The notes: generated from the sequence alone by a model not told the origin. A stretch of DNA of 63,623 nucleotides from an uncultured Chloroflexota bacterium (GCA_902805635.1 CADCTC010000050.1:1-63623); one strand, 5' to 3'; positions 1 through 8,298 are shown, counted from the stretch's first letter. Program-made: numbers and translations.

Positions 1-318
1 CGAGTCGCACAGGAGCCGCTAAGCAGTTTGTTCACCGGCGTGGGCATACCGCTGCTGGTGCCGCTGATGGTGCTGGCAGTCGCCAAGTTCTTGATTATCG
101 GCGCCTTCTACATGCACCTACGCTTTGACAGTCGGGTGTTCACGATGTTCTTCATCATCGGGATGGTGCTGGCAACGTCCATGATCCTCACCATCATGGG
201 CCTGTTCTTGGCGCACTATCGAGAGCCGTTCGACCAGGTTGCGTGGCGGGCGTCGGTGCAGCAGCAGTCGGGCGCCGGGGGGGCAACCACGGGCGCGGCG
301 ACGGGCGGGGGGCACTAG
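1..318 (+). CDS. Cytochrome c oxidase subunit IV (prokaryotic type), 5' end outside the window
   Basis: The reading frame is open to the left edge, so the N-terminus is missing; a TTG at 28 is only a possible internal start. What remains shows two hydrophobic membrane segments separated by a short MHLRFD-type loop (FYMHLRFDSRVF), which is typical of the small prokaryotic COX4 family of aa3/caa3 haem-copper oxidases. The tail is Gly/Ala rich and ends in GGGH. This small subunit normally sits in the plasma membrane beside subunits I-III. The gene for the oxidase assembly protein CtaG follows 31 bases downstream on the same strand, which supports a cox operon entering from the left. The family call is likely; the exact subunit name is inferred. 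Confidence 0.75.
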   Translation, partial: RVAQEPLSSLFTGVGIPLLVPLMVLAVAKFLIIGAFYMHLRFDSRVFTMFFIIGMVLATSMILTIMGLFLAHYREPFDQVAWRASVQQQSGAGGATTGAATGGGH

Positions 319-349
319 CCGCGGCAGGCTTGCCTGCTGCCGGCGTCCC

Positions 350-1246
350 ATGGGCTGGACGTTCGAGCCCGGCGTCATCGCCGGGCTGTTGTTGCTTTCC
401 GTTGGCTACGCCCTGGCGGCGACGCGCTTCCGGGCACTGGTGGTTCGCGCCGGTGGCGCTGCGCCCCGGTGGCTGCCACCCGGCGCGCTGACCGCGGAGC
501 GCAGCGCGGGCCTGGCGCCGCGCCAGGTGGTGTGTTTCTACGCGGGAATACTAGTGGTGGCGCTGGCGCTGCTGTCGCCGCTGCACGCCTTGGGCGAGCG
601 TGCGTTGCTGAGCGCGCACATGGTGCAACACCTGGCGCTGACTCAGGTGGCGGCGCCGCTGCTGCTGCTGGGTGTCCCGGGCTGGATGCTGCGGCGGGTG
701 CTGCTGCGGCCGCCCCTGCGCGACCCCGCGCGTGCGCTGCTGGCTCCCGTCTCCGCCTTCGTGGTGTTCAACCTGGTCTTTCTGGGCTGGCACGCACCGG
801 CGCTCTACGATTTCGCGCTGCACTTCGCGCCGCTTCACGCCCTGGAGCACGCGCTGTTCCTTGGCCTGGCGTTGGTAGCGTGGTGGCCGGTGTTGGGCCC
901 GCTGCCGGAGCTGCCTCGACTGCCGCACGGCGCCCAGGTGCTCTACCTTTTCTTCATGTCGCTTCCGCCCACCGTGCTGGGCGCGATCATCTCGCTCGCC
1001 GAGCAGCCGCTCTATCCCACGTACTGGGCGGCGGCGCGTGCCGGGTTCCTGGGGTTCCCCACGCTGTCGCCACTAGAGGACCAGCAGCTCGGCGGCTTGA
1101 TCATGTGGATCCCCGGCGCGCTGGGCTATTTCCTGGCGCTGTCCATCGTCTTCTTCCTATGGCTGGAGCGCCGCAGCCCTACTGAGTCGCCGCCGTACGG
1201 CGCCATCAACCCGGACCTGGCGCGGAAGCCGGCTTCCGCGCGCTGA
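350..1246 (+). CDS. ctaG: Cytochrome c oxidase assembly protein, CtaG/Caa3 type
   Basis: This is a 298-residue polytopic membrane protein with about seven hydrophobic segments. The motif HMVQH followed by LALTQVAAPLLLLGVP, and later GWHAPALYDFAL, are hallmarks of the caa3-type CtaG family (not the Cox11-type CtaG), which helps build the copper centre of the oxidase. I start it at the ATG at 350 (MGWTFEPG); the frame is open further upstream but those 37 codons overlap the preceding gene in another frame and are Arg-rich, so they are unlikely to be translated. It follows the subunit IV gene and is probably co-transcribed with it. Its 3' end overlaps the convergent methyltransferase gene by 41 bases. 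Confidence 0.88.
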   Translation: MGWTFEPGVIAGLLLLSVGYALAATRFRALVVRAGGAAPRWLPPGALTAERSAGLAPRQVVCFYAGILVVALALLSPLHALGERALLSAHMVQHLALTQVAAPLLLLGVPGWMLRRVLLRPPLRDPARALLAPVSAFVVFNLVFLGWHAPALYDFALHFAPLHALEHALFLGLALVAWWPVLGPLPELPRLPHGAQVLYLFFMSLPPTVLGAIISLAEQPLYPTYWAAARAGFLGFPTLSPLEDQQLGGLIMWIPGALGYFLALSIVFFLWLERRSPTESPPYGAINPDLARKPASAR

Positions 1247-1793
1247 TGACGAACGCGGGCGGCACGTTGCGCCACTCATATCCCAGGCGGCAGCTGCCGA
1301 AGACCGAGCGGAGCAGCGGAGGCAGTGCGAACGGCGCGTAGCCGTATCCCGCAAACACTCCGCCAGGCTTGAGCGCGTCGTACGCGGCTTGCACGATCTC
1401 ACGGCGCAGCGGTGGTGGGAAGTTGGCGAATGGAAGGCCGGAAACGACAGCGTCCAACCCAGTCGGAAACCCCGCTTCGCTCGCGAGCTGCGGCAGCCGC
1501 TGCGCGGGGGCTTCAAGTACCTTGAGCCTTGCGTCGGGCAGCAGACGGCGCAGGTCAGCGCAAAACCCCGCGTCGATTTCTAGAGCCAGCACAGTTGCGG
1601 CTGGCTCCAGACGCTCTAACAGCACACGCGTGATGGGGCCGGTGCCTGGGCCCAGCTCCGCTACGGCGCGTGCCCCAGACGGGACGTGGGACGTGACGGC
1701 CCGGGCGAGGAAGCGCGAGCTGGGGGTGATAGAGCCCACCTCGCGCGGGTGGCGCACGAAGCCCCACAAGAACCGCAGCTTATCGGTCAGCAT
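1206..1793 (-). CDS. SAM-dependent methyltransferase, phospholipid N-methyltransferase-like
   Basis: A 195-residue class I Rossmann methyltransferase. The start MLTDKLRFLWGFVRHPREVGSITPSS and the glycine loop VAELGPGTGPIT (motif I) resemble the PmtA-like/rRNA adenine dimethylase-related family, whose members methylate phosphatidylethanolamine; LALEID is motif II and VVSGLPFANFP the motif IV region. The hydrophobic segment near YGYAPFALPPLLRSVF is typical of the PmtA-like group. The substrate is inferred and could be another lipid or a ribosomal target. It stands alone, convergent to ctaG with a 41-base overlap of the coding ends. No strong ribosome binding site is visible before the ATG. Confidence 0.72.
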   Translation of the reverse strand: MLTDKLRFLWGFVRHPREVGSITPSSRFLARAVTSHVPSGARAVAELGPGTGPITRVLLERLEPAATVLALEIDAGFCADLRRLLPDARLKVLEAPAQRLPQLASEAGFPTGLDAVVSGLPFANFPPPLRREIVQAAYDALKPGGVFAGYGYAPFALPPLLRSVFGSCRLGYEWRNVPPAFVISARKPASAPGPG

Positions 1794-1897
1794 GACTTCT
1801 TACACCCATCAGTGCAGCGCATGCCCGTGAGGATGGCAAACCCGGCATACTCACTGCACGTCCGAATGGGCAGTCAAACCTCGTTAGGAGCCGCTCG

Positions 1898-3202
1898 GTG
1901 ACTTTCGGCTCTCAGTGGGAGCAGGCGCTCGCCTGGCTGTCGCAGCACGAGTCTCTGCTCATCTTCCTCGCCATCCTCCTAGAGGAGTGCGGCGTGCCCA
2001 TGCCGATGCCCGCCGACCTGGCTATGGCGCTGGCCGGCTACCGGGTGGCCCAGGGGGAGATGAGCCTGCTGGAAGCGTTCATCATTGGCCAGGCGGCGAC
2101 GCTGATCGGATCGTCGGTGCTGTACTGGGTGGGCCGGCGTGGCGGGCGGGCGCTGCTGTTCCGCTACGGGCGCATCCTCCACCTCAACGCGCACCGCATT
2201 GCGCAGGTGGAGCGCCTGGTCACACGCCTGGGCCCGTGGTCGGTGATCATTGGCCGGCAGGTCCCTGGCCTGCGCCTGGCGGCGCCGCTGGCGTGTGGCG
2301 TCTTTCGTGTGCCGTTCAAGCTCTTCCTGCCGGCGATGTTCGTCGGCGCGTCGATCTACATCGGCATATTCATCGTCATTGGGATGTGGGGCGGGCCGGC
2401 CGCGCTCTCGGTGGTACGCCACAGCGGCTTACCGCTGCGCTTCCTGGCCACAACCGCCCTGCTGATCGTGGCCGCGGTACTGCTGCGGCAGCTCAGCCGT
2501 CGGGCGCGGGAGGTGATATCGCCGGTGCACCGCCTGGCGGCTTCGCGCCGACGCTCGCTCGAAGCCGCGCTGATCGCCGGCCTCGGCGCCAGCGCCCTGA
2601 CGGCGCTGTTCCTGGCGTGGCTCCTGGAGCTCGTCGGCCTGGTGACTCAGGCTACGCCGGAGCGAGCGCTGCTGCAGCTGCTGGAGAGCGACCCCACACC
2701 GGCGTTGATCGACAGTCTAAGCCAGGGAGGGGCACAGCGCCTGCTGTTCGCCGGCATCGTCGCCACTCTCCCGCTCCAGTTCGCCATCCACTTCATCTGG
2801 GCGCTGCTGTACGGCTTTGTGGTCGAGCCGCGCCTGCGCGGCCGCGCCGCCACTCGTGGCTTCCAGTTCTCGCTGCTGCCCTGGTTGTTCTCCTCGGTTG
2901 TGGTGTTTCCACTGCTCGGCGCAGGGCTGTTTGGGCTCAACGTGAGCCCGCTGCTGCTAGTCGGCGAGTTGGTGCGCAACGCCATTTTTGGCGTGTCGCT
3001 CGCCACCATCTACCGCCTGGTCCGGCTGGCGCGCCAGCCGCGCATGCATGATGGACAGCGTCACGGCCACCGGCACCAGCTGGGCGTCCAGGTTCCACTT
3101 CCCGGTCCATTGCTCGCGGGCGGCGCCGCGTCCCACGACACGGCCTTCCTTCAACGCGTCGAGCGCGCCGAGGCGCGCGCGGCCCGGGACGCCGGGGGCT
3201 AA
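1898..3202 (+). CDS. DedA/SNARE-associated-family membrane protein with an extra C-terminal membrane domain
   Basis: The 434-residue product begins with a DedA domain in residues 1-190: LLEECGVPMPMPAD near the N-terminus, GQAATLIGSSVLYWVGRRGG, and the arginine-containing GRQVPGLRLAAPLACGVFRVPF, the conserved stretch linked to flippase activity in this family. DedA proteins are usually about 200 residues; here about 240 more residues follow, containing several further hydrophobic helices (about 220-245, 285-310, 325-350, 355-380) whose family I do not recognise, and a charged His/Arg-rich tail. The GTG start at 1898 is supported by AGGAG at 1886-1890. The stop overlaps the convergent DUF815 gene by four bases. 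A role in lipid transport or membrane homeostasis is inferred from the family. Confidence 0.82.
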   Translation: MTFGSQWEQALAWLSQHESLLIFLAILLEECGVPMPMPADLAMALAGYRVAQGEMSLLEAFIIGQAATLIGSSVLYWVGRRGGRALLFRYGRILHLNAHRIAQVERLVTRLGPWSVIIGRQVPGLRLAAPLACGVFRVPFKLFLPAMFVGASIYIGIFIVIGMWGGPAALSVVRHSGLPLRFLATTALLIVAAVLLRQLSRRAREVISPVHRLAASRRRSLEAALIAGLGASALTALFLAWLLELVGLVTQATPERALLQLLESDPTPALIDSLSQGGAQRLLFAGIVATLPLQFAIHFIWALLYGFVVEPRLRGRAATRGFQFSLLPWLFSSVVVFPLLGAGLFGLNVSPLLLVGELVRNAIFGVSLATIYRLVRLARQPRMHDGQRHGHRHQLGVQVPLPGPLLAGGAASHDTAFLQRVERAEARAARDAGG

Positions 3203-4557
3203 GCCGGCGGCGGGCCGGCGAGTTCCACCAAGCCTAGCTCGCCCTCCAGGAAGTCGACCAGCTGGCGCGCAGCGCGGCCGCTGCGGCCGTTGTGCCACGC
3301 TGCCCACTCCACGGCGCGGGCGCGCAGCGCAGCCGGCTCGATGGCCAGGCCGCGCTGCTGGGCCAACCCTTCGACGATCGCCAGATAAGCTGCCTGGTCA
3401 GGCGTGGGGAACGTGATTGCGATGCCGAAGCGGTCGGCGAACGAGAGCTTCTCCTGTACGGTGTCCCACGCGTGCACGTCGCCCGACCCGGGTGCGGTGC
3501 GGTCGGTGAACTGCTCGCGCACCAGGTGGCGCCGGTTGGAGGTCGCATAGACCACCACGTTGTCTGGACGAGCCTCCAACCCGCCTTCGAGGACGGCCTT
3601 CATCTCCTTGTACTGGGTCTCTCCCTCCTCGAAGGAGAGATCGTCCACGAAGAGGATGAAGCGTTGTGGACGCTCCCGCAGCTGCGCCACGACGGCCGGG
3701 AACTCCGCCAGGAGTGCCTTTGGCACTTCCACCAGCCGCAGGCGGTTCCAGTCTCCCTGGCGGTCCCACAGCAGCGATTTGACGCTCGACGACTTTCCCG
3801 TGCCGCGATCGCCGTACAGCAGCACGTTGTTGGCTCGGAACCCGGCGACGAACTGCGCCGTGTTGGCGCGCAGGAGCGCTCGCTCTTGTTGGTATCCCAC
3901 CAGCGATGCGGGGGGGGGCACGTCCGGCACTTCGACCGGCAGCAGCGTGCCGGCGGCCCAGCGGAAGGCGCGGTAGCGCGCGAACACTCCGCTGCCATGC
4001 GCCGTGTACTGCGCCGCCACCGCGTCCACCAATGCGCCCCAGTCGGGCGCTTGGGCGAATTGCGCAACCATAGAATGCACATGACCCACGCCACCACCGT
4101 CCGTGACTGGGCTCGATGCGCCACCCACTGGCCACGGCGGCGCCTGGTCCAGCGCCGCCAGCTCGGCCACCGCCTGGGGCAGGTGTGGAGCGGCGCGCAG
4201 GAGCGCCTGCATGGTGCGCAGGTCGGAGATTGCCGCAGCTCGTACGGCGCCGGTACGCGATTCGCCGCGACTCAGCGCGTTCTCGTCGAACGCCAGCGCC
4301 TCCACCGTCAGATGGGTGAGCGCGTCAGCGCCTACGGTGACGGCGGTATTGACGAGCACGCCGAACAGGGCGCTGTACTGCTGCATGGCGTCGCGCGCGT
4401 TTCGCGTGCTGAGCGCTTGGGCGAGCGCCACCAACTCGCGCAGAGGAGACAATCTCAGAAGGCCGCCGAACACCAGCAGCCCGTGCAGTCGCAGCGCGTG
4501 CGCGTGCCAGTCGGGGGCCGCCAGACCGGTGTGAGTGGTAGCGCTGGGACCTGTCAT
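3199..4557 (-). CDS. AAA+ ATP-binding protein of the DUF815 family
   Basis: 452 residues. The first 200 residues are helical and unrecognised; then comes the DUF815 AAA+ core, with VGYQQERALLRANTAQF leading into Walker A YGDRGTGKSS near residue 248, Walker B RFILFVDDLSFEEGE near 300, and the sensor region VVVYATSNRRHLV. The C-terminal part (FADRFGIAITFPTPDQ, AARQLVDFLEGE) matches the usual DUF815 lid. The nucleotide-binding residues are intact, so ATPase activity is expected. The biological role of DUF815 is not established to my knowledge. The gene is monocistronic and runs divergently from the FlgM-like gene about 120 bases away. Confidence 0.85.
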   Translation of the reverse strand: MTGPSATTHTGLAAPDWHAHALRLHGLLVFGGLLRLSPLRELVALAQALSTRNARDAMQQYSALFGVLVNTAVTVGADALTHLTVEALAFDENALSRGESRTGAVRAAAISDLRTMQALLRAAPHLPQAVAELAALDQAPPWPVGGASSPVTDGGGVGHVHSMVAQFAQAPDWGALVDAVAAQYTAHGSGVFARYRAFRWAAGTLLPVEVPDVPPPASLVGYQQERALLRANTAQFVAGFRANNVLLYGDRGTGKSSSVKSLLWDRQGDWNRLRLVEVPKALLAEFPAVVAQLRERPQRFILFVDDLSFEEGETQYKEMKAVLEGGLEARPDNVVVYATSNRRHLVREQFTDRTAPGSGDVHAWDTVQEKLSFADRFGIAITFPTPDQAAYLAIVEGLAQQRGLAIEPAALRARAVEWAAWHNGRSGRAARQLVDFLEGELGLVELAGPPPA

Positions 4558-4677
4558 TGCCCCAGATGATAGGTCTCGCTGCCAGGCCGGAACTGCTCCC
4601 GATTTACTCTGCCGTTCAATCCGTGGGCGCCCCCTAAAGGAATTGGCTGAACGGCCGATACTGCCTGTAAGGGCACC

Positions 4678-5025
4678 ATGGTGTTAGACGCAAAAGTACT
4701 CCGACGACCGCTGGAATGGGCAGCGCCTTCAGGAGCGGGTGGGCTGGACGGAAGTGGCGACCTGCTTGCCCAGGCCAGCGTTCCGCCGGAGGGCGAACGG
4801 GAGCGTGCCGAGCGAGTGCGCCGGCTGGCGGAACAAGTGCGCGGCGGCAGCTATGCCGTTCATGCCGGGCGCCTGGCGCTCGCGCTCTTGGAGTGGGACC
4901 CACGACGCTCGGTCGCCCGGCAATCGCATGAAGGCGACGACCGGCGACGCACCTACATGCGCGATTACATGCGCCGGCGCCGCGCGGCGCGCATGCAGGA
5001 CGAAGCGGCTCCGGCGCCGCTCTAG
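4678..5025 (+). CDS. Small basic protein with a FlgM (anti-sigma-28)-like segment
   Basis: 115 residues starting at an ATG preceded by AAGGG. Residues about 42-72 read ERVRRLAEQVRGGSYAVHAG and continue RLALALL, which fits the C-terminal FlgM pattern of a short helix, a G-S/T-Y-x-V turn and an A..(I/L)A..LL helix that wraps sigma-28 in flagellate bacteria. The C-terminal 40 residues are strongly basic (RRTYMRDYMRRRRAARMQ). No flagellar genes are visible in the window. The FlgM assignment is a pattern match by eye only; it could be an anti-sigma factor for a different alternative sigma, or an unrelated regulator. Confidence 0.5.
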   Translation: MVLDAKVLRRPLEWAAPSGAGGLDGSGDLLAQASVPPEGERERAERVRRLAEQVRGGSYAVHAGRLALALLEWDPRRSVARQSHEGDDRRRTYMRDYMRRRRAARMQDEAAPAPL

Positions 5026-5054
5026 CTCACTGTGGCCGTGGAAGTCCGGCGTCG

Positions 5055-5438
5055 TTAGCGCCGCCGGCCGTAGCGGCGTGGCTCGCGGCGCACCGGACCG
5101 GACCAACGGCCCAGCAGCGTGGTGACCGGCGCGGGCACGTCAAGCTCATAGCGCGGGGCGAGTCGCTCCACCACTTCGGCCACCCATCGGTGGTCGTCGT
5201 CAGTCGGGGCAGGGCCGTCCCATTCCCGCTGGACCACCTGGTCGGCGGCGAACGCTTCGCCCATGTCCTTGAGCGTCTGTTCCTGCTCTTCCGAGAGCGC
5301 CGGGAATCCCTGGCGCACGATCGTTACCCAATCCAGCCGGTTTGCCGCCTCGAAAGCGAGGTCTTGCAGGAGCTCGTCCAGGTCGTCGAGTTCGCTCGGC
5401 GCCTCGTCGTCGGTCGTTGTGCGAGATGCGTCAGCCAT
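5055..5438 (-). CDS. Hypothetical acidic protein
   Basis: 127 residues with an acidic N-terminal half (TTTDDEAPSELDDLDELLQ), a short amphipathic core (DWVTIVRQGFPALSEEQEQTL) and a basic end (RREPRRYGRRR). I do not recognise a family. It converges on the FlgM-like gene with a 29-base gap, and a perfect TATAAT lies just upstream of the ATG, which supports it being expressed. GGGAG precedes the ATG by about six bases. Charge polarity suggests a nucleic-acid or protein-binding role, but that is a guess. Confidence 0.6.
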   Translation of the reverse strand: MADASRTTTDDEAPSELDDLDELLQDLAFEAANRLDWVTIVRQGFPALSEEQEQTLKDMGEAFAADQVVQREWDGPAPTDDDHRWVAEVVERLAPRYELDVPAPVTTLLGRWSGPVRREPRRYGRRR

Positions 5439-5449
5439 GCGTTCTCCCG

Positions 5450-5455
5450 ATTATA
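5450..5455 (-). promoter_or_regulatory. Candidate -10 element of the hypothetical acidic protein
   Basis: Read on the minus strand this is a perfect TATAAT ending about 11 bases before the ATG at 5438. A weak -35-like TGAACT lies 17 bases further upstream. If used, the transcript would have almost no 5' leader. The -35 match is only three of six, so this is a candidate only. Confidence 0.35.
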
Positions 5456-5515
5456 GAGTGCGTCTGTGGTCCAGTTCATTGACCGCCGGCCTGTCTCATA
5501 GCTAGAGTGGCGGCG

Positions 5516-6316
5516 ATGACCCAGGCACATACTTCCAACGCCGCCGGCCAGCTTGCCGGCAAGGTCGGCATTATCACCGGCGCAGCGCGCGGCATTGGCG
5601 AGGGAATCGCCGAGCTCTTCGCTCGCGAGGGCGCCTCACTGGTGCTGGCCGACCTCGACGTAAACGGGGGGCGCGCACTGGCTACGCGCCTCAAGAGTGC
5701 GGGCGCCTTTGGCGAGATAGAGTTCCGCCGCTGTGATGTCTCGCACGCCGCCCAGGTACACGGCCTGGTCGATACTGCGGTAACTCAGCTTGGCCGGCTG
5801 GACTTCGTGGTCAATAACGCGGGATACGCCGTGTACAAAGGGGTGGAGGAGACGACCGAGGAGGACTGGGACCACGTGATCGGCGTGTGCTTCTCCGCCC
5901 TCTTCTACGCCACCAAGTACGCCGCGCCGCACCTGCGCAAAACGCACGGCGCGGTAGTCAACATCGCATCCGTCCGCGCGCTAGCGACTACCGCCGACGT
6001 ATTTGCATACTCCGCCGCCAAGGCGGGCGTCCTGGGGCTTACGCGTGCCGCGGCGCTTGACTTGGCTCCCGACGTGCGTGTGAACTGCATCCTGCCGGGC
6101 GCCGTCGATACTCCGCTGCATCGAGAGAACGTGGCCGCGACTGGGGACCTGGAGGAAGGGCTACGGCGGGTGCGCGAGCGGATCCCGCTCAAGCGCCACG
6201 GCCAGCCGCTGGACATCGCCCGCGCCGCGCTCTTCTTGTGCACCGAGGCATCCTCCTGGGCAACCGGCGCCCCGTTCATAATCGACGGCGGCACCTCTTC
6301 GCTCGTTGCCGGCTGA
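5516..6316 (+). CDS. SDR-family NAD(P)-dependent oxidoreductase
   Basis: About 266 residues from the ATG at 5516 (a GTG nine bases earlier is an alternative). It shows the classical short-chain dehydrogenase layout: nucleotide loop TGAARGIGEG near residue 20, acidic cofactor-selecting LADLD after beta-2 (favouring NAD), NNAGYAVY, catalytic Ser in NIASVRA, and YSAAKAG with the Tyr and Lys of the catalytic site, then LPGAVDTPLH and a C-terminal GAPFIIDGG. It probably oxidises a hydroxyl on a sugar or hydroxy acid; the substrate is unknown. It is followed closely by the HTH/AT-hook gene on the same strand. Confidence 0.9.
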   Translation: MTQAHTSNAAGQLAGKVGIITGAARGIGEGIAELFAREGASLVLADLDVNGGRALATRLKSAGAFGEIEFRRCDVSHAAQVHGLVDTAVTQLGRLDFVVNNAGYAVYKGVEETTEEDWDHVIGVCFSALFYATKYAAPHLRKTHGAVVNIASVRALATTADVFAYSAAKAGVLGLTRAAALDLAPDVRVNCILPGAVDTPLHRENVAATGDLEEGLRRVRERIPLKRHGQPLDIARAALFLCTEASSWATGAPFIIDGGTSSLVAG

Positions 6317-6344
6317 CCTACGGGGTTCGCGCTACCATTCGCAC

Positions 6345-7094
6345 ATGGTGGCAGGGGAGGGCGGCGCCGCGGAACGCCTGCCTGGTGAGGGGACCTCTCG
6401 CTATCTTTCGGTAGCTCAAGTAGCGCGGCGACTCAGCTGCAGCGTCAGCCTGGTGCAGAAGTGGCGTCGCCTCGGCTGGCTCCCCGCTACTCGGCTTGGG
6501 CCTGAAGAGGTCCCGGTGTACGGCTATCAGATCGAGGATGTGGAGCGGTTCGCCGCCGAACGGTGGAACCGCCGCCGCGGGCGGCCTCCCGGATCCGGCA
6601 CGCGCAGCCGCCCGGCGGGTGTTCCCGTAGGCCACCCAACAGATGGCCGTGCCGGCACGCCCTTTGGCGCTGCGGACGTGGCGCCAACCGTGGACTCGCC
6701 GACCAATGAAGTCGCGAAGGCGGTGGACGCACCGCCGCTGGGCGCTGCATCGGTGCGTGCACCGTCCGTGGACACACTGCCTGCCGAAGTTGCGCCGCCA
6801 TTCAGCGCGACGTTGCCGGCGGAGGGAGCATCGCCGGCAACGGCCGTGGACACAGCACCCATGCCGGCACTGCCTGAGTCCGGCCGCCCCGTGGTGATCT
6901 GGGATGCCGACCCCCGCGACGGGACCGCTATCGTGCTGGCACGCTTCGGTGCGCGTGAGATCCAGACGGCTCTGGACACCGCCGAATCGTGGGCGCGCCG
7001 CTACCCAGACCTCGCGGTCGGCGCATTGGCGTCTGCAGCATCGGAGCCGTACCTCATCGCCGTCTGGCGAGGTGGTCGGCGGCTGCCCGGATGA
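6345..7094 (+). CDS. MerR/excisionase-type HTH protein with AT-hook and Val-Asp repeat linker
   Basis: 249 residues from the ATG at 6345; a TTG at 6306 would overlap the SDR gene and is disfavoured. Near the N-terminus YLSVAQVARRLSCSVSLVQK followed by WRRLGWLPATRLG is a MerR-like/excisionase winged helix (HTH_17). Immediately after it the basic stretch RRRGRPPGSG contains the AT-hook core RGRP. Residues about 110-185 form a low-complexity Ala/Pro/Val linker in which V-D-(S/A/T) recurs four times (DNA GTGGAC). The last 65 residues, from VVIWDADPRDG, form a small compact-looking domain I do not recognise. It looks like a sequence-specific DNA-binding regulator or nucleoid-associated protein. 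Confidence 0.7.
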   Translation: MVAGEGGAAERLPGEGTSRYLSVAQVARRLSCSVSLVQKWRRLGWLPATRLGPEEVPVYGYQIEDVERFAAERWNRRRGRPPGSGTRSRPAGVPVGHPTDGRAGTPFGAADVAPTVDSPTNEVAKAVDAPPLGAASVRAPSVDTLPAEVAPPFSATLPAEGASPATAVDTAPMPALPESGRPVVIWDADPRDGTAIVLARFGAREIQTALDTAESWARRYPDLAVGALASAASEPYLIAVWRGGRRLPG

Positions 7095-7183
7095 GCAGCG
7101 GTACCGAACCGGTATGGTTCGGCGCCGCGTGATCGCCGCACGTAGCGTTTGTCGTCGCGCATAGCAGAGTTGGAGGGAACCCT

Positions 7184-8284
7184 ATGAAGATCACCGACGT
7201 CACCGTCACGGAGTTCTCGCTGGGCGCGCTGAAGACGCCGTATTGGAACTCGATCATCCGCACTACCAGCAAAGGCTTCTCGCGCATAGAGGTGCATACC
7301 GACGAGGGCATCACGGGCATGTCGTTCGGCGGCCACCGCTCGCACGTAACCGGCCGCTTCAAAGACCTGTTGGTTGGACAAGACCCACTCAACGCCGAAG
7401 CATGCTGGGACCGTTTGTACGCCCACAACCGGAAGCCGGTGGCCAAGGGCGAGTACATCTCCGCCATTGGCGTTATCGACATCGCGTTGTGGGACTTGCG
7501 CGGCAAGACGCTCAACCAACCATGTTGGAAGCTGCTCGGCGGCCATCGGCAGCGCGTGCCAGTGTATGCCGCGGGAGGCTACTACGAAGGCACAGGTGCC
7601 GATGATGACAAGGGCATCGCCGGATTGGTGGCGGAGATGACCGGCTTCCTGGAGCACGGGTACCGCGCGGTGAAAATGAAAGTGGGATGGCCCGGAGCCG
7701 GGCTCAAGCACGACGCCGAGCGAGTGCGTGCCGTACGCGAAGCGATTGGGCCGGACAAGGACCTGCTGGTGGACGTGAACAATGCCTGGGACGCGACGAC
7801 CGCGATCCGGTTCGGCCGGATGATCGAGAAGTACGAGCCCTACTGGCTGGAGGAGCCCACCCCCGCCGACGACTACCGCGGCCAGGCCGCCATCTGCGCC
7901 GCGCTGGACACACCGGTAGCGAGTGGCGAGAACGAGTTCACCCGCTGGGGGTTCCGCGACTTGATCGAAGCCAAGGCAGTGGACATCGTGCAGGCGGACC
8001 CGCGCACGTGCGGTGGATTCACCGAGTGGCTCAAGATCGCCGCCCTATCGTCCGCCTACCACCTGCCCATGGCGCCACACGGGGGACCGCACGTCGGCGC
8101 CCACTGTGTTGGCGCCGTCTCCAATGGCCTGATTGTGGAGTCATACGTCCACTCCATCCAGTCGCACCTGAACGAGTTTGTCCAGCCGCCCAACATCGCC
8201 GGCGGTTACGTCACCCTGCCTGACCGCCCCGGCCTGGGGCTGGTCTGGGAAGAGGACGCCATCCAGCGCCGGGCCCGGGGATAG
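7184..8284 (+). CDS. Mandelate racemase/muconate lactonizing enzyme family protein
   Basis: 366 residues starting at an ATG preceded by TTGGAGGG. It has the enolase-superfamily capping domain (1-125) and TIM-barrel. The catalytic pieces of the mandelate racemase subgroup are visible: KMKVG with K164 and K166, DVN with metal ligand D197, EEP with E223 and E249 in ASGEN, D272, and H299 in MAPHGG. These would abstract an alpha proton from a carboxylate; sugar-acid dehydratase or racemase activity is the usual outcome, but the substrate cannot be read from sequence. It converges on the Ldh-type dehydrogenase with a 14-base gap, suggesting a shared sugar-acid catabolic neighbourhood. Confidence 0.88.
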   Translation: MKITDVTVTEFSLGALKTPYWNSIIRTTSKGFSRIEVHTDEGITGMSFGGHRSHVTGRFKDLLVGQDPLNAEACWDRLYAHNRKPVAKGEYISAIGVIDIALWDLRGKTLNQPCWKLLGGHRQRVPVYAAGGYYEGTGADDDKGIAGLVAEMTGFLEHGYRAVKMKVGWPGAGLKHDAERVRAVREAIGPDKDLLVDVNNAWDATTAIRFGRMIEKYEPYWLEEPTPADDYRGQAAICAALDTPVASGENEFTRWGFRDLIEAKAVDIVQADPRTCGGFTEWLKIAALSSAYHLPMAPHGGPHVGAHCVGAVSNGLIVESYVHSIQSHLNEFVQPPNIAGGYVTLPDRPGLGLVWEEDAIQRRARG

Positions 8285-8298
8285 GCCGGTCCGGCTGC

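Noticed and set aside
1915-3051. 378-codon frame within the DedA gene
   Set aside because: Third-position bias in GC-rich coding DNA leaves open frames; the DedA frame has the domain.
3292-4569. Long plus-strand open frame of 425 codons opposite the DUF815 gene
   Set aside because: Its product is His/Arg/Gln-rich without any domain, while the minus strand has a full AAA+ protein with intact motifs. It is a shadow of GC-rich coding DNA.
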